The notes under the pieces were generated by a model. It had not been told where the DNA came from. It searched no databases and was given only the letters and a program-made list of their open reading frames with translations. Source: JAUWOY01 sp034431315 (lineage in GTDB: Bacteria > Chloroflexota > Anaerolineae > VGOG01). Taken from it: 64,000 bases of DNA. Both the position numbers and the translations under genes were made by a program. The stretch lies in NCBI GenBank assembly GCA_034431315.1, contig DAOUDK010000085.1, positions 33,370 to 97,369 of the forward strand, read 5' to 3'. The first letter of the stretch is position 1, and each line of letters opens with the position of its first letter. This document shows, piece after piece, positions 55,427-63,705 of the stretch.

Positions 55427-58400
55427 ATGGATGAGAGAGGCAAGGTCAATGTCCATCGCGATCAATTTCAAGCATCTTTGGGGAGAGAAAAGGCCATGCA
55501 CAAGCAGCAAAATCGCGCCATGATTAAAGCCTTTAGCCTCTTTTTTATCGCCGCCCTGCTGGTCGGGATGGCGCTGATCATGATGCGGCCTTCCATGTCC
55601 CACGCGGATACCATCACCGTCACCTGCGACGTCACCGAGCTCATCAACGCCATCACCGACGCCAACGACAATGTGGGGGCTGACACCATTAACCTGGCGC
55701 TTGGCTGCACCTACACCCTCACAACCACGAACAACACTACCGACGGCCCCAACGGTCTGCCTTCCATCATCAGTCAGATCACCATCAACAGCACCGGCGC
55801 TATTACGATCGAGCGCAGCAGTGGTGACGACTTCCGCATCTTCCACGTGGCCAGCGGCGGCGACCTGACGCTGGACAACATCACCATTGCCAATGGTGAC
55901 CCCGGCAACAACGACGGCGGTGGCATCTACAACAAAGGCACGGTGGACATTAGAAACAGCACCCTCTCCGGTAACGAAGCCAGCTGGGGTGGTGGCATCG
56001 GCAACGGAGGTGTGGCGGACATCAGCAACAGCACCCTCTCCAATAACACGGCCTTGGGCGGCGGCGGAGTCTACAACGACGGCACGGTGAGCATCAGCAA
56101 CAGCACTCTCTCCAATAACACGGCCATGGCCGGCGGCGGAGTCTACAACGACGGCACGATGAATATCAGCAGCAGTACTCTCTCCGGCAACGCAGCTACC
56201 GCTATCGGCGGCGGCATCTACAACATCTCTGTCATAGTGGACATCAGCACGGTGAACATCAGCAATAGCACTCTCTCTGGTAACGAAGCCCCCGACGGCG
56301 GCGGCATCTTCAACAACACTGGCATGGTGAACATCAGCAACAGCACCTTCTCCGGCAACACAGCCACCACTAGTGGCGGCGGCATCTACAACAACACCGC
56401 TAGCACGGTGAACATGCAGAACTCGATCATCACCAATAGCACGAATTGGGATTGTGCTGGCGACGGTGCGTTTAGCGGTAGTGCCAGCAGCAACCTGATA
56501 GATGATCATGCAAGCGGCGCCTGCAGTGGTATCAGCACGGCCGCCGTCACCAGCTTCGACGCCAACTTGCAGGACAATGGCGGCCCCACCTTCACCCACG
56601 CCCTGCAAGCGGACAGCAACGCCAGGGATGCCGTCACCGACTGTACCATCATCAGCACCAGCACAGCCCCTTCTCCTTACAATGCTGTGGCCCCCATCAG
56701 CACCGACCAGCGCGGCCGCACCCGCCCCGCGGGTGCAAGTTGTGACATCGGCGCGTTTGAATATGGCTCTATGACTACACCAACGCCAACGCCCACCGAC
56801 ACGCCCACCGACACCCCAACGCCCACCGACACGCCGACCATCACCCCAACGCCCACCGACACGCCGACCATTACCCCAACGCCCACCAACACGCCCACCA
56901 ACACACCGACACCAACGGACATGCCTACCAGTACCTCAACGCCCACCGACACGCCTACCAACACACCGACACCAACGGACACGCCCACCATCACCCCGAC
57001 GCCCACCGACACGCCGACAGTGACCAGCACACCCACGGCCACTGACACGCCCACCATCACCCCAACGGCCACCGAGACGCCTACCAACACACCGACGCCC
57101 ACACCGACGCCCACCAACACGCCCATCGTCGTCGCCTGCGACGTCACCGACCTCATCAACGCCATCAACACCGCCAATGGCAGCGGGGGGGCCGATACCC
57201 TCAACCTGGCGACCGGCTGCACTTACACGCTCACGGACGGCCCGTTCTCTGCCAACGGCGACAACGGCCTGCCCTCCATCACCAGCCAGATCACCATCAA
57301 TGGCAACGGCAACGGCGCCACCATCGAGCGCAGCAGCGAGGGCGGTACGCCGCAGTTCCGCATCTTCCACGTGGCCGGCAGCGGCAACCTGACGCTGACC
57401 GACATCACCATCGCCAACGGCGACGGCAGCGACGCCGGCGGCGGCATCTACAACAGAGGCGCGTTGAACATCAGCCACAGCACTCTCTCCGGCAACACGG
57501 CCTCCTCCGGCGGCGGCATCATGAACAACAGTGGTACAGTAGACATCAGCAACAGTACCCTTTCCGGGAACGCGGGCGATTTCGGCGGCGGCGTCTGCAA
57601 CAGCGGCACGCTGAACGTCAGCCACAGCACCTTCTCTGGTAACACCGCCACCAGCGGCGGCGGCATCTACGGCGGCACGGCCAATATCAAAAACAGCATC
57701 CTTGCTGGCAACACCCCCGACAATTGCGATAGTGCGAAGACCTCCCAGGGTTACAATCTGGAAAGCGGCACGGACTGCGGTTTCACCGGGACTGGCGACC
57801 TGCAGGGCGCTACCGCCAACCTCGGCCCACTGCAAGACAATGGCGGCCCCACCTTCACCCACGCCCTGGGCGACCCCAGCGATGCCACTGACGCCGGAAG
57901 CTGCACGGACATCGCTGACAACCCGGTCACCACCGACCAGCGCGGCGCTGATCGGCCATACCCCCCAGGGGGAAGTTGCGACATCGGTTCATTTGAGCGC
58001 GACTCCACGCCACCTGATACCCCGACGCCAACAGCGACGCCCACCGCGACGCCCACCGGCCTTCCCACATCTACCCCAACTCCGACCAGCACGCCGACGG
58101 TCACGCCGACGCCGACCAGCACACCCACGCCCACGGCGACGCCCATCAACGCGCCTATCATCATCACCTGCGACGTCAACGAACTCATCAACGCCATCAC
58201 CGACGCCAACGGCAACCCGGCGCCTGACACCATTCACCTGGCGGCCGACTGCACCTACGCCCTCACTACCACGAACAACACTGCCGACGGCCCCAACGGC
58301 TTGCCCTCCGTCGCCAGCCAGATCACCATCAATGGCCACGGCGCCACCATCAAGCGCAGCAGCGGCGACGCATTCCGCATCTTCCACGTGGCCGGCGGCG

Positions 58401-59212
58401 GCGACCTGACGCTGACCGATATCACCATCGCCAACGGCGACGGCAGCGACGCCGGCGGCGGCATCTACAACAGAGGCGCGCTGAACATCAGCCACAGCAC
58501 CCTCTCCGGCAACACGGCCTCCTCCGGCGGCGGAGTCATGAACAACAGTGGTACAGTAGACATCAGCAACAGTACCCTTTCCGGGAACGCGGGCGATTTC
58601 GGCGGCGGCGTCTGCAACAGCGGCACGCTGAACGTCAACAACAGCACCGTCTACAGCAACACAGCCTCCAGCAGCGGCGGCGGCATCTACGGCGGCACGG
58701 TCAATATCAAAAACACCATCATTACTGGCAACAGCCCCGACAATTGCGATAGTGCGAAGACCTCCCAGGGTTACAACCTGGAAAGCGGCACGGAGTGTGG
58801 CTTCACCGGGACTGGCGACCTGCAGGGCGCTGCTGCCAACCTCGGCTCCTTGCAAGACAACGGCGGCCCCACCTGGACCCACGCCCTGCTGCTCGGCAGC
58901 CCAGCCATTAACCACATTCCCTACGAGACCAACGGCTGCGGCACCACCTACACCACCGACCAGCGCGGCTACAATCGGCCATGCCCCGCAGAAGGAGGTT
59001 GTGACATCGGCGCGTACGAAGGATACGCCCTCTTTGGCGACCTCGACTGCGACTGCGACGTGGATATCGCGGACGTCATGCTCGTCGCTAGCCGCTGGCA
59101 TTGCCAGAGCGGGGACGATTGCTACGATGACCGCTACGACCTCGACCAGGACGGCGACATAGACATCGTGGACATCATGCTGGTGACGGCGCATTGGGGG
59201 GATACCTGCTAG
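55427..59212 (+). CDS. Giant secreted beta-helix protein with Thr-Pro linkers and C-terminal dockerin
   Basis: A 1261-residue protein. A long basic N-region and membrane helix AFSLFFIAALLVGMALIMM end in a probable cleavage site SHA|DT (about residue 59). Three similar right-handed beta-helix modules begin with DVTELINAITDAN-like, DVTDLINAINTAN-like and DVNELINAITDAN-like segments (about residues 66, 571 and 915) and contain many GGGIYN, ISNSTLSGN repeats. Thr/Pro linkers (TPTPTDTPT type) lie at about 450-565 and 862-908. The C-terminus is a dockerin-like pair of Ca-binding loops (DLDCDCDVDIADVML; DLDQDGDIDIVDIML). Start ATG 55427 follows AGGAGGT; 55496 is an alternative. Probably a surface adhesin. 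Confidence 0.88.
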   Translation: MDERGKVNVHRDQFQASLGREKAMHKQQNRAMIKAFSLFFIAALLVGMALIMMRPSMSHADTITVTCDVTELINAITDANDNVGADTINLALGCTYTLTTTNNTTDGPNGLPSIISQITINSTGAITIERSSGDDFRIFHVASGGDLTLDNITIANGDPGNNDGGGIYNKGTVDIRNSTLSGNEASWGGGIGNGGVADISNSTLSNNTALGGGGVYNDGTVSISNSTLSNNTAMAGGGVYNDGTMNISSSTLSGNAATAIGGGIYNISVIVDISTVNISNSTLSGNEAPDGGGIFNNTGMVNISNSTFSGNTATTSGGGIYNNTASTVNMQNSIITNSTNWDCAGDGAFSGSASSNLIDDHASGACSGISTAAVTSFDANLQDNGGPTFTHALQADSNARDAVTDCTIISTSTAPSPYNAVAPISTDQRGRTRPAGASCDIGAFEYGSMTTPTPTPTDTPTDTPTPTDTPTITPTPTDTPTITPTPTNTPTNTPTPTDMPTSTSTPTDTPTNTPTPTDTPTITPTPTDTPTVTSTPTATDTPTITPTATETPTNTPTPTPTPTNTPIVVACDVTDLINAINTANGSGGADTLNLATGCTYTLTDGPFSANGDNGLPSITSQITINGNGNGATIERSSEGGTPQFRIFHVAGSGNLTLTDITIANGDGSDAGGGIYNRGALNISHSTLSGNTASSGGGIMNNSGTVDISNSTLSGNAGDFGGGVCNSGTLNVSHSTFSGNTATSGGGIYGGTANIKNSILAGNTPDNCDSAKTSQGYNLESGTDCGFTGTGDLQGATANLGPLQDNGGPTFTHALGDPSDATDAGSCTDIADNPVTTDQRGADRPYPPGGSCDIGSFERDSTPPDTPTPTATPTATPTGLPTSTPTPTSTPTVTPTPTSTPTPTATPINAPIIITCDVNELINAITDANGNPAPDTIHLAADCTYALTTTNNTADGPNGLPSVASQITINGHGATIKRSSGDAFRIFHVAGGGDLTLTDITIANGDGSDAGGGIYNRGALNISHSTLSGNTASSGGGVMNNSGTVDISNSTLSGNAGDFGGGVCNSGTLNVNNSTVYSNTASSSGGGIYGGTVNIKNTIITGNSPDNCDSAKTSQGYNLESGTECGFTGTGDLQGAAANLGSLQDNGGPTWTHALLLGSPAINHIPYETNGCGTTYTTDQRGYNRPCPAEGGCDIGAYEGYALFGDLDCDCDVDIADVMLVASRWHCQSGDDCYDDRYDLDQDGDIDIVDIMLVTAHWGDTC
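56776..57124. repeat. Thr-Pro coding low-complexity repeat
   Basis: ACGCCCACCGACACGCC-type units repeat with a period of about 12-36 bp inside the beta-helix gene. A shorter second block is at 58012-58150. These are coding repeats, not CRISPR. Confidence 0.9.
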
Positions 59213-59287
59213 CGAGGAGACAGTTTGAACCGTGAGAGGCATGGAAGTGTGAGTTGAAGATAAAAAAATAGCGGGTCACCTGGATCA

Positions 59288-59337
59288 ACAGGGGTCTGAA
59301 AGGACAGCATGAGCCTTTCAGACCCCTGTTTTTATTT
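59288..59337 (+). terminator. Strong intrinsic terminator after the beta-helix gene
   Basis: ACAGGGGTCTGAAAGG (59288-59303) pairs with CCTTTCAGACCCCTGT (59314-59329), followed by TTTTATTT. Confidence 0.92.
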
Positions 59338-59348
59338 CCTTCGCGTCT

Positions 59349-59402
59349 GTAACCAGATGTTAACCCGTCTGTTACCTGGTATTAACCTTGCTGTGGTATA
59401 GT
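59349..59402 (+). promoter_or_regulatory. TTAACC 11-bp-period operator and promoter of the double-receiver gene
   Basis: Half-sites GTAACC, TTAACC, GTTACC, TTAACC begin at 59349, 59360, 59371 and 59382, exactly 11 bp apart. TATAGT (-10) is at 59397-59402, 15 bp after the last half-site. The arrangement and TTAACC core are like the direct repeats bound by PhoB/PhoP-type regulators. Confidence 0.85.
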
Positions 59403-59439
59403 ATAACCAGTAAAACCAGACCAGATCAGGGGCAAGCAA

Positions 59440-60168
59440 ATGGCAGCAGATAAGGTTATGGTAGTAGACGACGATCTGAACATCCGATTGGTGCTCAAGT
59501 ACCGGTTGGAGAGAGAGGGCTATCAGGTGTTGCTGGCCGAGGACGGGGTAGATGCCCTGGAGAAGGTCAAGGCCGAGAAGCCCGATTTGATCATCTTGGA
59601 CTTGACCATGCCCAGGATGGACGGGTTCGGGTTTCTGGAGGAGATAAGGAACAACGGTAGGGCCAACGCCGTCCCCGTCATCGTCCTGACGGCCTACGGG
59701 TACGAGTCGAATCGTGCCAGGAGTCTTGAGCTGGGCGCGGTGGAGTTTATGACCAAGCCCTTCAGCCCCCGCCAGTTGGTGGCTGAGGTTTGGAAGATTC
59801 TGGGTGCCAAGAGGAAGAGGGTCTTGGTCATAGATGACGACGCTTCCGTCAGAGACCTGTTGGCTGGGTTGTTGGAGGCAGAGGGTTGTGTGGTTGACAC
59901 GGCTGAGGATGGGCCAGGCGGCGTCGAGAAGGCTCTGGCTGGTGACTACGACCTGATTTTCATGGACAGCAGAATTCCAGGGTGTGAGGCCGATGAAGCT
60001 ACCGAGCGAATCATCGCCGAAAAGCTCAAGCAGAGGATAGTCATCACCACTGCCAGCCCAAACGACGAAAGCGTTCATCGGGCTCTTGAAAGCGGAGCAC
60101 TGGCTTGGGTGTCCAAACCCTTTGGAATTGAGGATGTGCGGAGAATCAAGCGAGAGTGGCTGGAGTAA
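59440..60168 (+). CDS. Double-receiver response regulator under the TTAACC operator
   Basis: A 242-residue protein of two receiver domains. REC1 (VMVVDDDLNIRLVLKYRL; acceptor LIILDLTMPRMDG; VLTAYG; TKPFSPRQL) is complete. REC2 (VLVIDDDASVRDLLAGLL; acceptor LIFMDSRIPGCEA; SKPFGIEDV) keeps Asp and Lys but is divergent around the acceptor. No output domain. It lies alone between two terminator/operator modules and is co-regulated with the surface proteins rather than with the kinases at 43-46 kb, to which it may connect. Confidence 0.9.
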   Translation: MAADKVMVVDDDLNIRLVLKYRLEREGYQVLLAEDGVDALEKVKAEKPDLIILDLTMPRMDGFGFLEEIRNNGRANAVPVIVLTAYGYESNRARSLELGAVEFMTKPFSPRQLVAEVWKILGAKRKRVLVIDDDASVRDLLAGLLEAEGCVVDTAEDGPGGVEKALAGDYDLIFMDSRIPGCEADEATERIIAEKLKQRIVITTASPNDESVHRALESGALAWVSKPFGIEDVRRIKREWLE

Positions 60169-60244
60169 GGGGATTGGGCCGTGTTCCTGGCTCGTCCAAG
60201 TAATTGCAGCGTGCTTCTAGGCTATTAATACTGGTTATGTACGC

Positions 60245-60273
60245 TTGACAAGTCGTGAGAAATGTGTTACAGT
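60245..60273 (+). promoter_or_regulatory. Promoter of riboswitch 3
   Basis: TTGACA at 60245-60250, 17-bp spacer, TACAGT at 60268-60273. Confidence 0.78.
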
Positions 60274-60301
60274 CTAGCCAAATAATTTGGGCTAGAGTAT
60301 C

Positions 60302-60382
60302 TCGAAAAGGCGAACCCATCGTGAGGTGGGGACGCAAAGCCACGGGTCTGCCAATGGAGCTGCAGACAGCCAGGCTGCCGAA
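60302..60382 (+). promoter_or_regulatory. c-di-GMP-I riboswitch 3
   Basis: Compact aptamer with GGCGAACC, a GTGA (GNRA) tetraloop, GGGGACGCAAAGCCACGGGTCTG and GCCAGGCTGCCGAAGG. The 3' strand GCTGCCGAA is also the 5' arm of the terminator, so a ligand-bound aptamer should prevent terminator formation, an ON switch by inference. It is followed by a second promoter (60422-60475) before the B-repeat protein gene. Confidence 0.92.
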
Positions 60383-60406
60383 GGATTGTCGTTCGGCAGC
60401 TTTTTT
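60374..60406 (+). terminator. Riboswitch 3 terminator sharing a strand with the aptamer
   Basis: GCTGCCGAA (60374-60382), loop of 9 nt, TTCGGCAGC (60392-60400), six T residues. The 5' arm belongs to the aptamer. Confidence 0.92.
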
Positions 60407-60421
60407 GGTTTCGGGTGAACT

Positions 60422-60475
60422 GTAACCGCTTTTTAACTTGTTTGTTACCTGGTATTAACCTTAGCATGGTATAAT
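60422..60475 (+). promoter_or_regulatory. TTAACC 11-bp-period operator and promoter of B-repeat gene 1
   Basis: Half-sites GTAACC, TTAACT, GTTACC, TTAACC begin at 60422, 60433, 60444 and 60455. TATAAT is at 60470-60475, 15 bp after the last half-site, the same geometry as at 59349 and 62051. Confidence 0.85.
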
Positions 60476-60588
60476 ATGGTCAGCAACACAGAAATCAGAT
60501 TGAGGGTACGCAAAGGTAAGGAGGATAATAGGCTATGAAGCTTTGGACGTTTATCGCAAGCAGAATGCACAGCAAAGGAGGAAATGAA

Positions 60589-61977
60589 ATGAGGAAACTT
60601 AGAGGTTTTCGTTCACTAATGGTGGTCATGACCGCCCTGGCCCTGGGGTTGACAGTGTTGATGTTGACGGCGGTCTTTGCGCAGCCCGTCTTCGCCGATG
60701 GCGGCGACTGCCCGGAGTGCAGGGCTGGCGTGCCCCAGCTTGCCCTGGCCGACTGTGGTGAGTGCGACGGCAAGGTGACCCGGCTTACCCTGCGCTACAA
60801 CGGCACTGAGGACGACGTCTTGATCCAGGTGTATGAGGGCGACAAACAAGAGGCAGACAAACTGCTACATGAGGCCAGCAACGTCTCGCAGGGCTACGAG
60901 TTCACCTTCGATGGGATAAAGGATGACGGCACCATGGGCTCGGAGATCAGCGTGTGGGTGAATGGCCAGCTCAACGCCGAGATTCACACCAGTTGTTCGA
61001 AGCCCATTGGTCCTGGGCTGGTCAAGGGCGACTTCGAGGTGGTGGAGGGCTACAGCAAGAATGGCGGGAAGCTCTGCCCCCTGCCCGGCAGTATCGGCGA
61101 CTACGTGTGGTGGGACGTAGATGTGGACGGCGTGCAAGATGCAGACGAGACGGGCATCGCTGACGTTACCGTCAATCTGTATGACAGCACCAATACGCTC
61201 ATCCGTACCACCCAGACCGCTCCGTCTGGCTACTACATCTTCACCAACCTGCCAGCCGGAAGCTACTACGTCGAGTTTGAGCAGCCGGCTGGCTATGACT
61301 TCACCCTTCAAGACCAGGGGAGTGACGACACCCTTGACAGCGACGCCGACCCCATCACTAGAAAGACTGCTACTATCACCCTTGGATCGGAGGAAATTGA
61401 CCTGACTTGGGACGCAGGCCTGCATCTTTGCGATATCGGCGATCGAGTGTGGTATGATGTAAGTGGGGAAGGCGTTCAGGGCACTAAACCATCTCCGCCC
61501 TTTCCTGCCGGCGAGCCAGAGCCAGGCTTCAACGACGTTGATGTCTATCTCTACAACTCTAACCCCGGAACATCATGTGGTTCAGGTAGCCCTCTGGCGA
61601 AGACAACCACCATATCCGGGACATCCCAGACGCCTGTTGGCTGGCCCGACGGCATCTATGGCTTTGACATGGGCTCGCTTGGGCTTGGGACAGACACGTA
61701 CTGGGTGTGCGTGGACGAGAGCACTCTGCCTTACCAGCCATATGGTTGGGATTTGACCACGGGGAGCAGCAACCCACGGATGGTCAGTTATACTACTGGC
61801 ACCGATGACTTCTCAATAGACTTCGGCTACGAGCCCGGTGCGCCCCCCACCGTCGTTACCATCTCCTCCTTCGCCGCCAACTCAAACACAGGCGGCTCGG
61901 TCAACCCGCTGTGGCCAGGGTTAGCAGGGACAGTGCTGGCTGCAGGTAGCCTCTTCTGGGTGAAGCGGCGTGACTGA
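60589..61977 (+). CDS. Secreted SdrD-type B-repeat surface protein 1
   Basis: A 462-residue protein. Signal peptide FRSLMVVMTALALGLTVLMLTAVFAQPVFA|DG (about residues 6-37), a cysteine-rich N-terminal domain (GDCPECRAG, DCGECDGKVTRLTLRYNG), then two B-repeat domains starting GSIGDYVWWDVDVDGVQD and CDIGDRVWYDVSGEGVQG. Each contains Ca-binding-like Asp runs and YVEFEQPAGYDFT. The C-terminus is TISSFAANSNTGGSVNPLW, a hydrophobic helix and KRRD, shared with the protein at 62205. ATG 60589 follows AAAGGAGG; an upstream ATG (60535) is less likely. Likely exported and anchored at the cell surface; controlled by riboswitch 3 and the TTAACC operator. Confidence 0.87.
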   Translation: MRKLRGFRSLMVVMTALALGLTVLMLTAVFAQPVFADGGDCPECRAGVPQLALADCGECDGKVTRLTLRYNGTEDDVLIQVYEGDKQEADKLLHEASNVSQGYEFTFDGIKDDGTMGSEISVWVNGQLNAEIHTSCSKPIGPGLVKGDFEVVEGYSKNGGKLCPLPGSIGDYVWWDVDVDGVQDADETGIADVTVNLYDSTNTLIRTTQTAPSGYYIFTNLPAGSYYVEFEQPAGYDFTLQDQGSDDTLDSDADPITRKTATITLGSEEIDLTWDAGLHLCDIGDRVWYDVSGEGVQGTKPSPPFPAGEPEPGFNDVDVYLYNSNPGTSCGSGSPLAKTTTISGTSQTPVGWPDGIYGFDMGSLGLGTDTYWVCVDESTLPYQPYGWDLTTGSSNPRMVSYTTGTDDFSIDFGYEPGAPPTVVTISSFAANSNTGGSVNPLWPGLAGTVLAAGSLFWVKRRD

Positions 61978-62013
61978 CGGTTGATAAGTTAGTTGATAAG
62001 TTGATAAGAAGAA

Positions 62014-62050
62014 GGCGACGGGCTTTGAACGAAGCCCGTCGCCTTTGTTT
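62014..62050 (+). terminator. Terminator after B-repeat gene 1
   Basis: GGCGACGGGCTT (62014-62025), 6-nt loop, AAGCCCGTCGCC (62032-62043), TTTGTTT. It directly abuts the next operator. Confidence 0.9.
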
Positions 62051-62104
62051 GTAACCAGATTTCGACCTGTTTGTTACCTGGTATTAACCTTGCTGTGGTA
62101 TAGT
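62051..62104 (+). promoter_or_regulatory. TTAACC 11-bp-period operator and promoter of B-repeat gene 2
   Basis: Half-sites GTAACC, TCGACC (degenerate), GTTACC, TTAACC begin at 62051, 62062, 62073 and 62084. TATAGT is at 62099-62104, 15 bp after the last half-site. Confidence 0.83.
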
Positions 62105-62204
62105 ATTATTAGCAACATGGAGAAAGGGAATGCTCACAAGGATTGCCAGGAGGTTGTCAACACAATCTACAGCAAGTAAAAACACAGGAAGAGAAAGGGT
62201 TTTT

Positions 62205-63584
62205 ATGAGACGAAAGGACATGAATGTGATAAAAAGGCCACTGATTTTGGCTATTGTGCTCTCGGCGGTGCTGATCGGTATGCCGGCAGTGGGGGTGGCA
62301 GCCGATGGGGCTGGAGTTACCCTTACGCCGGTGAACGTTTCGCGGCTATATGCGCTCGCGGATAGCATCCAGAGCGACGGCGCGGGCGGCTACCTGGGCG
62401 ATGGCGTTTACGACGATGACGAATGGAACGTGCTGACGGATCCGCTGGTGAGTCCGAGCGCCTCGGCTGAGGACGACCCCTTCGACCCCAATGTCGCCCC
62501 CTTCGACGGTTGGACGCTGGCCGGCTTCAGTTCATTCGCCACCGCCAGCTCAGAGATGACCGACGCCAGCGGATGGTCAACTTTCGACGACAGCGACACC
62601 TTCAAGCTTTTCGTCAACAATCAGGCCACCCAGGATCCGGGCGGCGGCGCGTACGGCCCCGAGGGCTGGGGATATTCGGTCTCGTACCTGTTGATCACCT
62701 ACGACACCGCCCCCACCGGCGGTCACTCCTACGGCGACCCGATGACGGTCACCCTGGACGTCGACTTTTCTTCTGAATACCTTTGGGCGAGCGATATCTA
62801 TGACGACTACTTCCTGGACGTCGGCTACGCCCTGGGGACAGGGCTGACCGATTACGACCCCGTCGTGGTTGACCCAGCCAACAATCCTAACCCTGGGCAG
62901 TCTCAGTTCGCCGCCTACCACTCATGGAGACACCTGGGTCCCCACTCCGAAAGTCCGACGTTCTCCGATTCGCTCGAATACAACGGCGTGATCGGTGAAC
63001 AGGTGCAGGTTCTGAGCGCTGTGAGTTCGTTCTCCTATAGCTGGTGGGGCTACACCTGGACAGATGCGACGCTCACCGCTACGGTGACCGCGACCACCAC
63101 GTCTTCCATCGGCGACTACGTATGGGTTGACGACGACGGCGATGGCATCCAGGACGCTGGAGAGAGCGGCCTGGACGGGGTGACCGTCAAGCTGTACGAC
63201 AGCTCACACAACCCGAAGGGCACCACCACCACCAGTGGCGGCGGCTTCTACAGCTTCACCAACCTGACGCCCGGAGACTACTACGTCGAGTTTGTGGAGC
63301 CAACCGACTATGACTTCACCGATCAGGACCAGGGCAGTGACGCCGCTGACAGTGATGCCGACCCCACTACCGGAAAGACCGCTGTCACCACCCTTATTTC
63401 GGGTGAGACTGACCTGACGTGGGACGCCGGCCTCGAGTACACGGGTGGCCCGACTGCCGTCACTCTCTCCTCCTTCGCCGCCAAACCAAGCGCAGGCGGC
63501 TCGGTCAGCCCACTGTGGCTAGGGTTGGCAGGTTTGACGATGGCTGCAGGTAGTCTTTTCTGGACGAAGCGGCGGGTCGGTTGA
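62205..63584 (+). CDS. Secreted SdrD-type B-repeat surface protein 2
   Basis: A 459-residue protein. Signal peptide RPLILAIVLSAVLIGMPAVGVAA|DG, then an N-terminal domain without recognised family (about residues 35-300, rich in Asp/Ser/Tyr). One B-repeat domain follows (SSIGDYVWVDDDGDGIQDAG, then YVEFVEPTDYDFT and DSDADPTTGKTA), and the C-terminal anchor TLSSFAAKPSAGGSVSPLW, hydrophobic helix, TKRRVG. Starts at ATG 62205 (GAGAAAGGG upstream) or 62220; a longer reading from 62130 is less likely. Its closing domain is nearly the same as in the preceding protein. Terminator follows. Confidence 0.85.
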   Translation: MRRKDMNVIKRPLILAIVLSAVLIGMPAVGVAADGAGVTLTPVNVSRLYALADSIQSDGAGGYLGDGVYDDDEWNVLTDPLVSPSASAEDDPFDPNVAPFDGWTLAGFSSFATASSEMTDASGWSTFDDSDTFKLFVNNQATQDPGGGAYGPEGWGYSVSYLLITYDTAPTGGHSYGDPMTVTLDVDFSSEYLWASDIYDDYFLDVGYALGTGLTDYDPVVVDPANNPNPGQSQFAAYHSWRHLGPHSESPTFSDSLEYNGVIGEQVQVLSAVSSFSYSWWGYTWTDATLTATVTATTTSSIGDYVWVDDDGDGIQDAGESGLDGVTVKLYDSSHNPKGTTTTSGGGFYSFTNLTPGDYYVEFVEPTDYDFTDQDQGSDAADSDADPTTGKTAVTTLISGETDLTWDAGLEYTGGPTAVTLSSFAAKPSAGGSVSPLWLGLAGLTMAAGSLFWTKRRVG

Positions 63585-63618
63585 TAGGAAGATAGGAAGA
63601 AAAGAAAAGAGAAGAACG

Positions 63619-63657
63619 AAGGCGACGGGTTTCGATGGAAGAAGCCCGTCGCCTTTT
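63619..63657 (+). terminator. Terminator after B-repeat gene 2
   Basis: GGCGACGGGTTTC (63621-63633) pairs with GAAGCCCGTCGCC (63641-63653, one G-U), then TTTT. Homologous to the terminator at 62014. Confidence 0.9.
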
Positions 63658-63705
63658 GGTTTATCTGTACTCAGCGCACTTGAGAATTGTGAAATCTCGT
63701 GTGAG

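Noticed and set aside
55271..56608. Long minus-strand open frame opposite the beta-helix gene (also 57989-59242)
   Set aside because: Mirror of a low-complexity, Gly/Asn/Thr-rich coding sequence. The plus-strand frame has a signal peptide, domains, dockerin and an RBS; the minus frame has none.
56776..57124. Regularly spaced short repeats that could suggest a CRISPR array
   Set aside because: They are in frame in one large gene, encode Thr-Pro linkers, have no unique spacers of constant length and no cas genes nearby.
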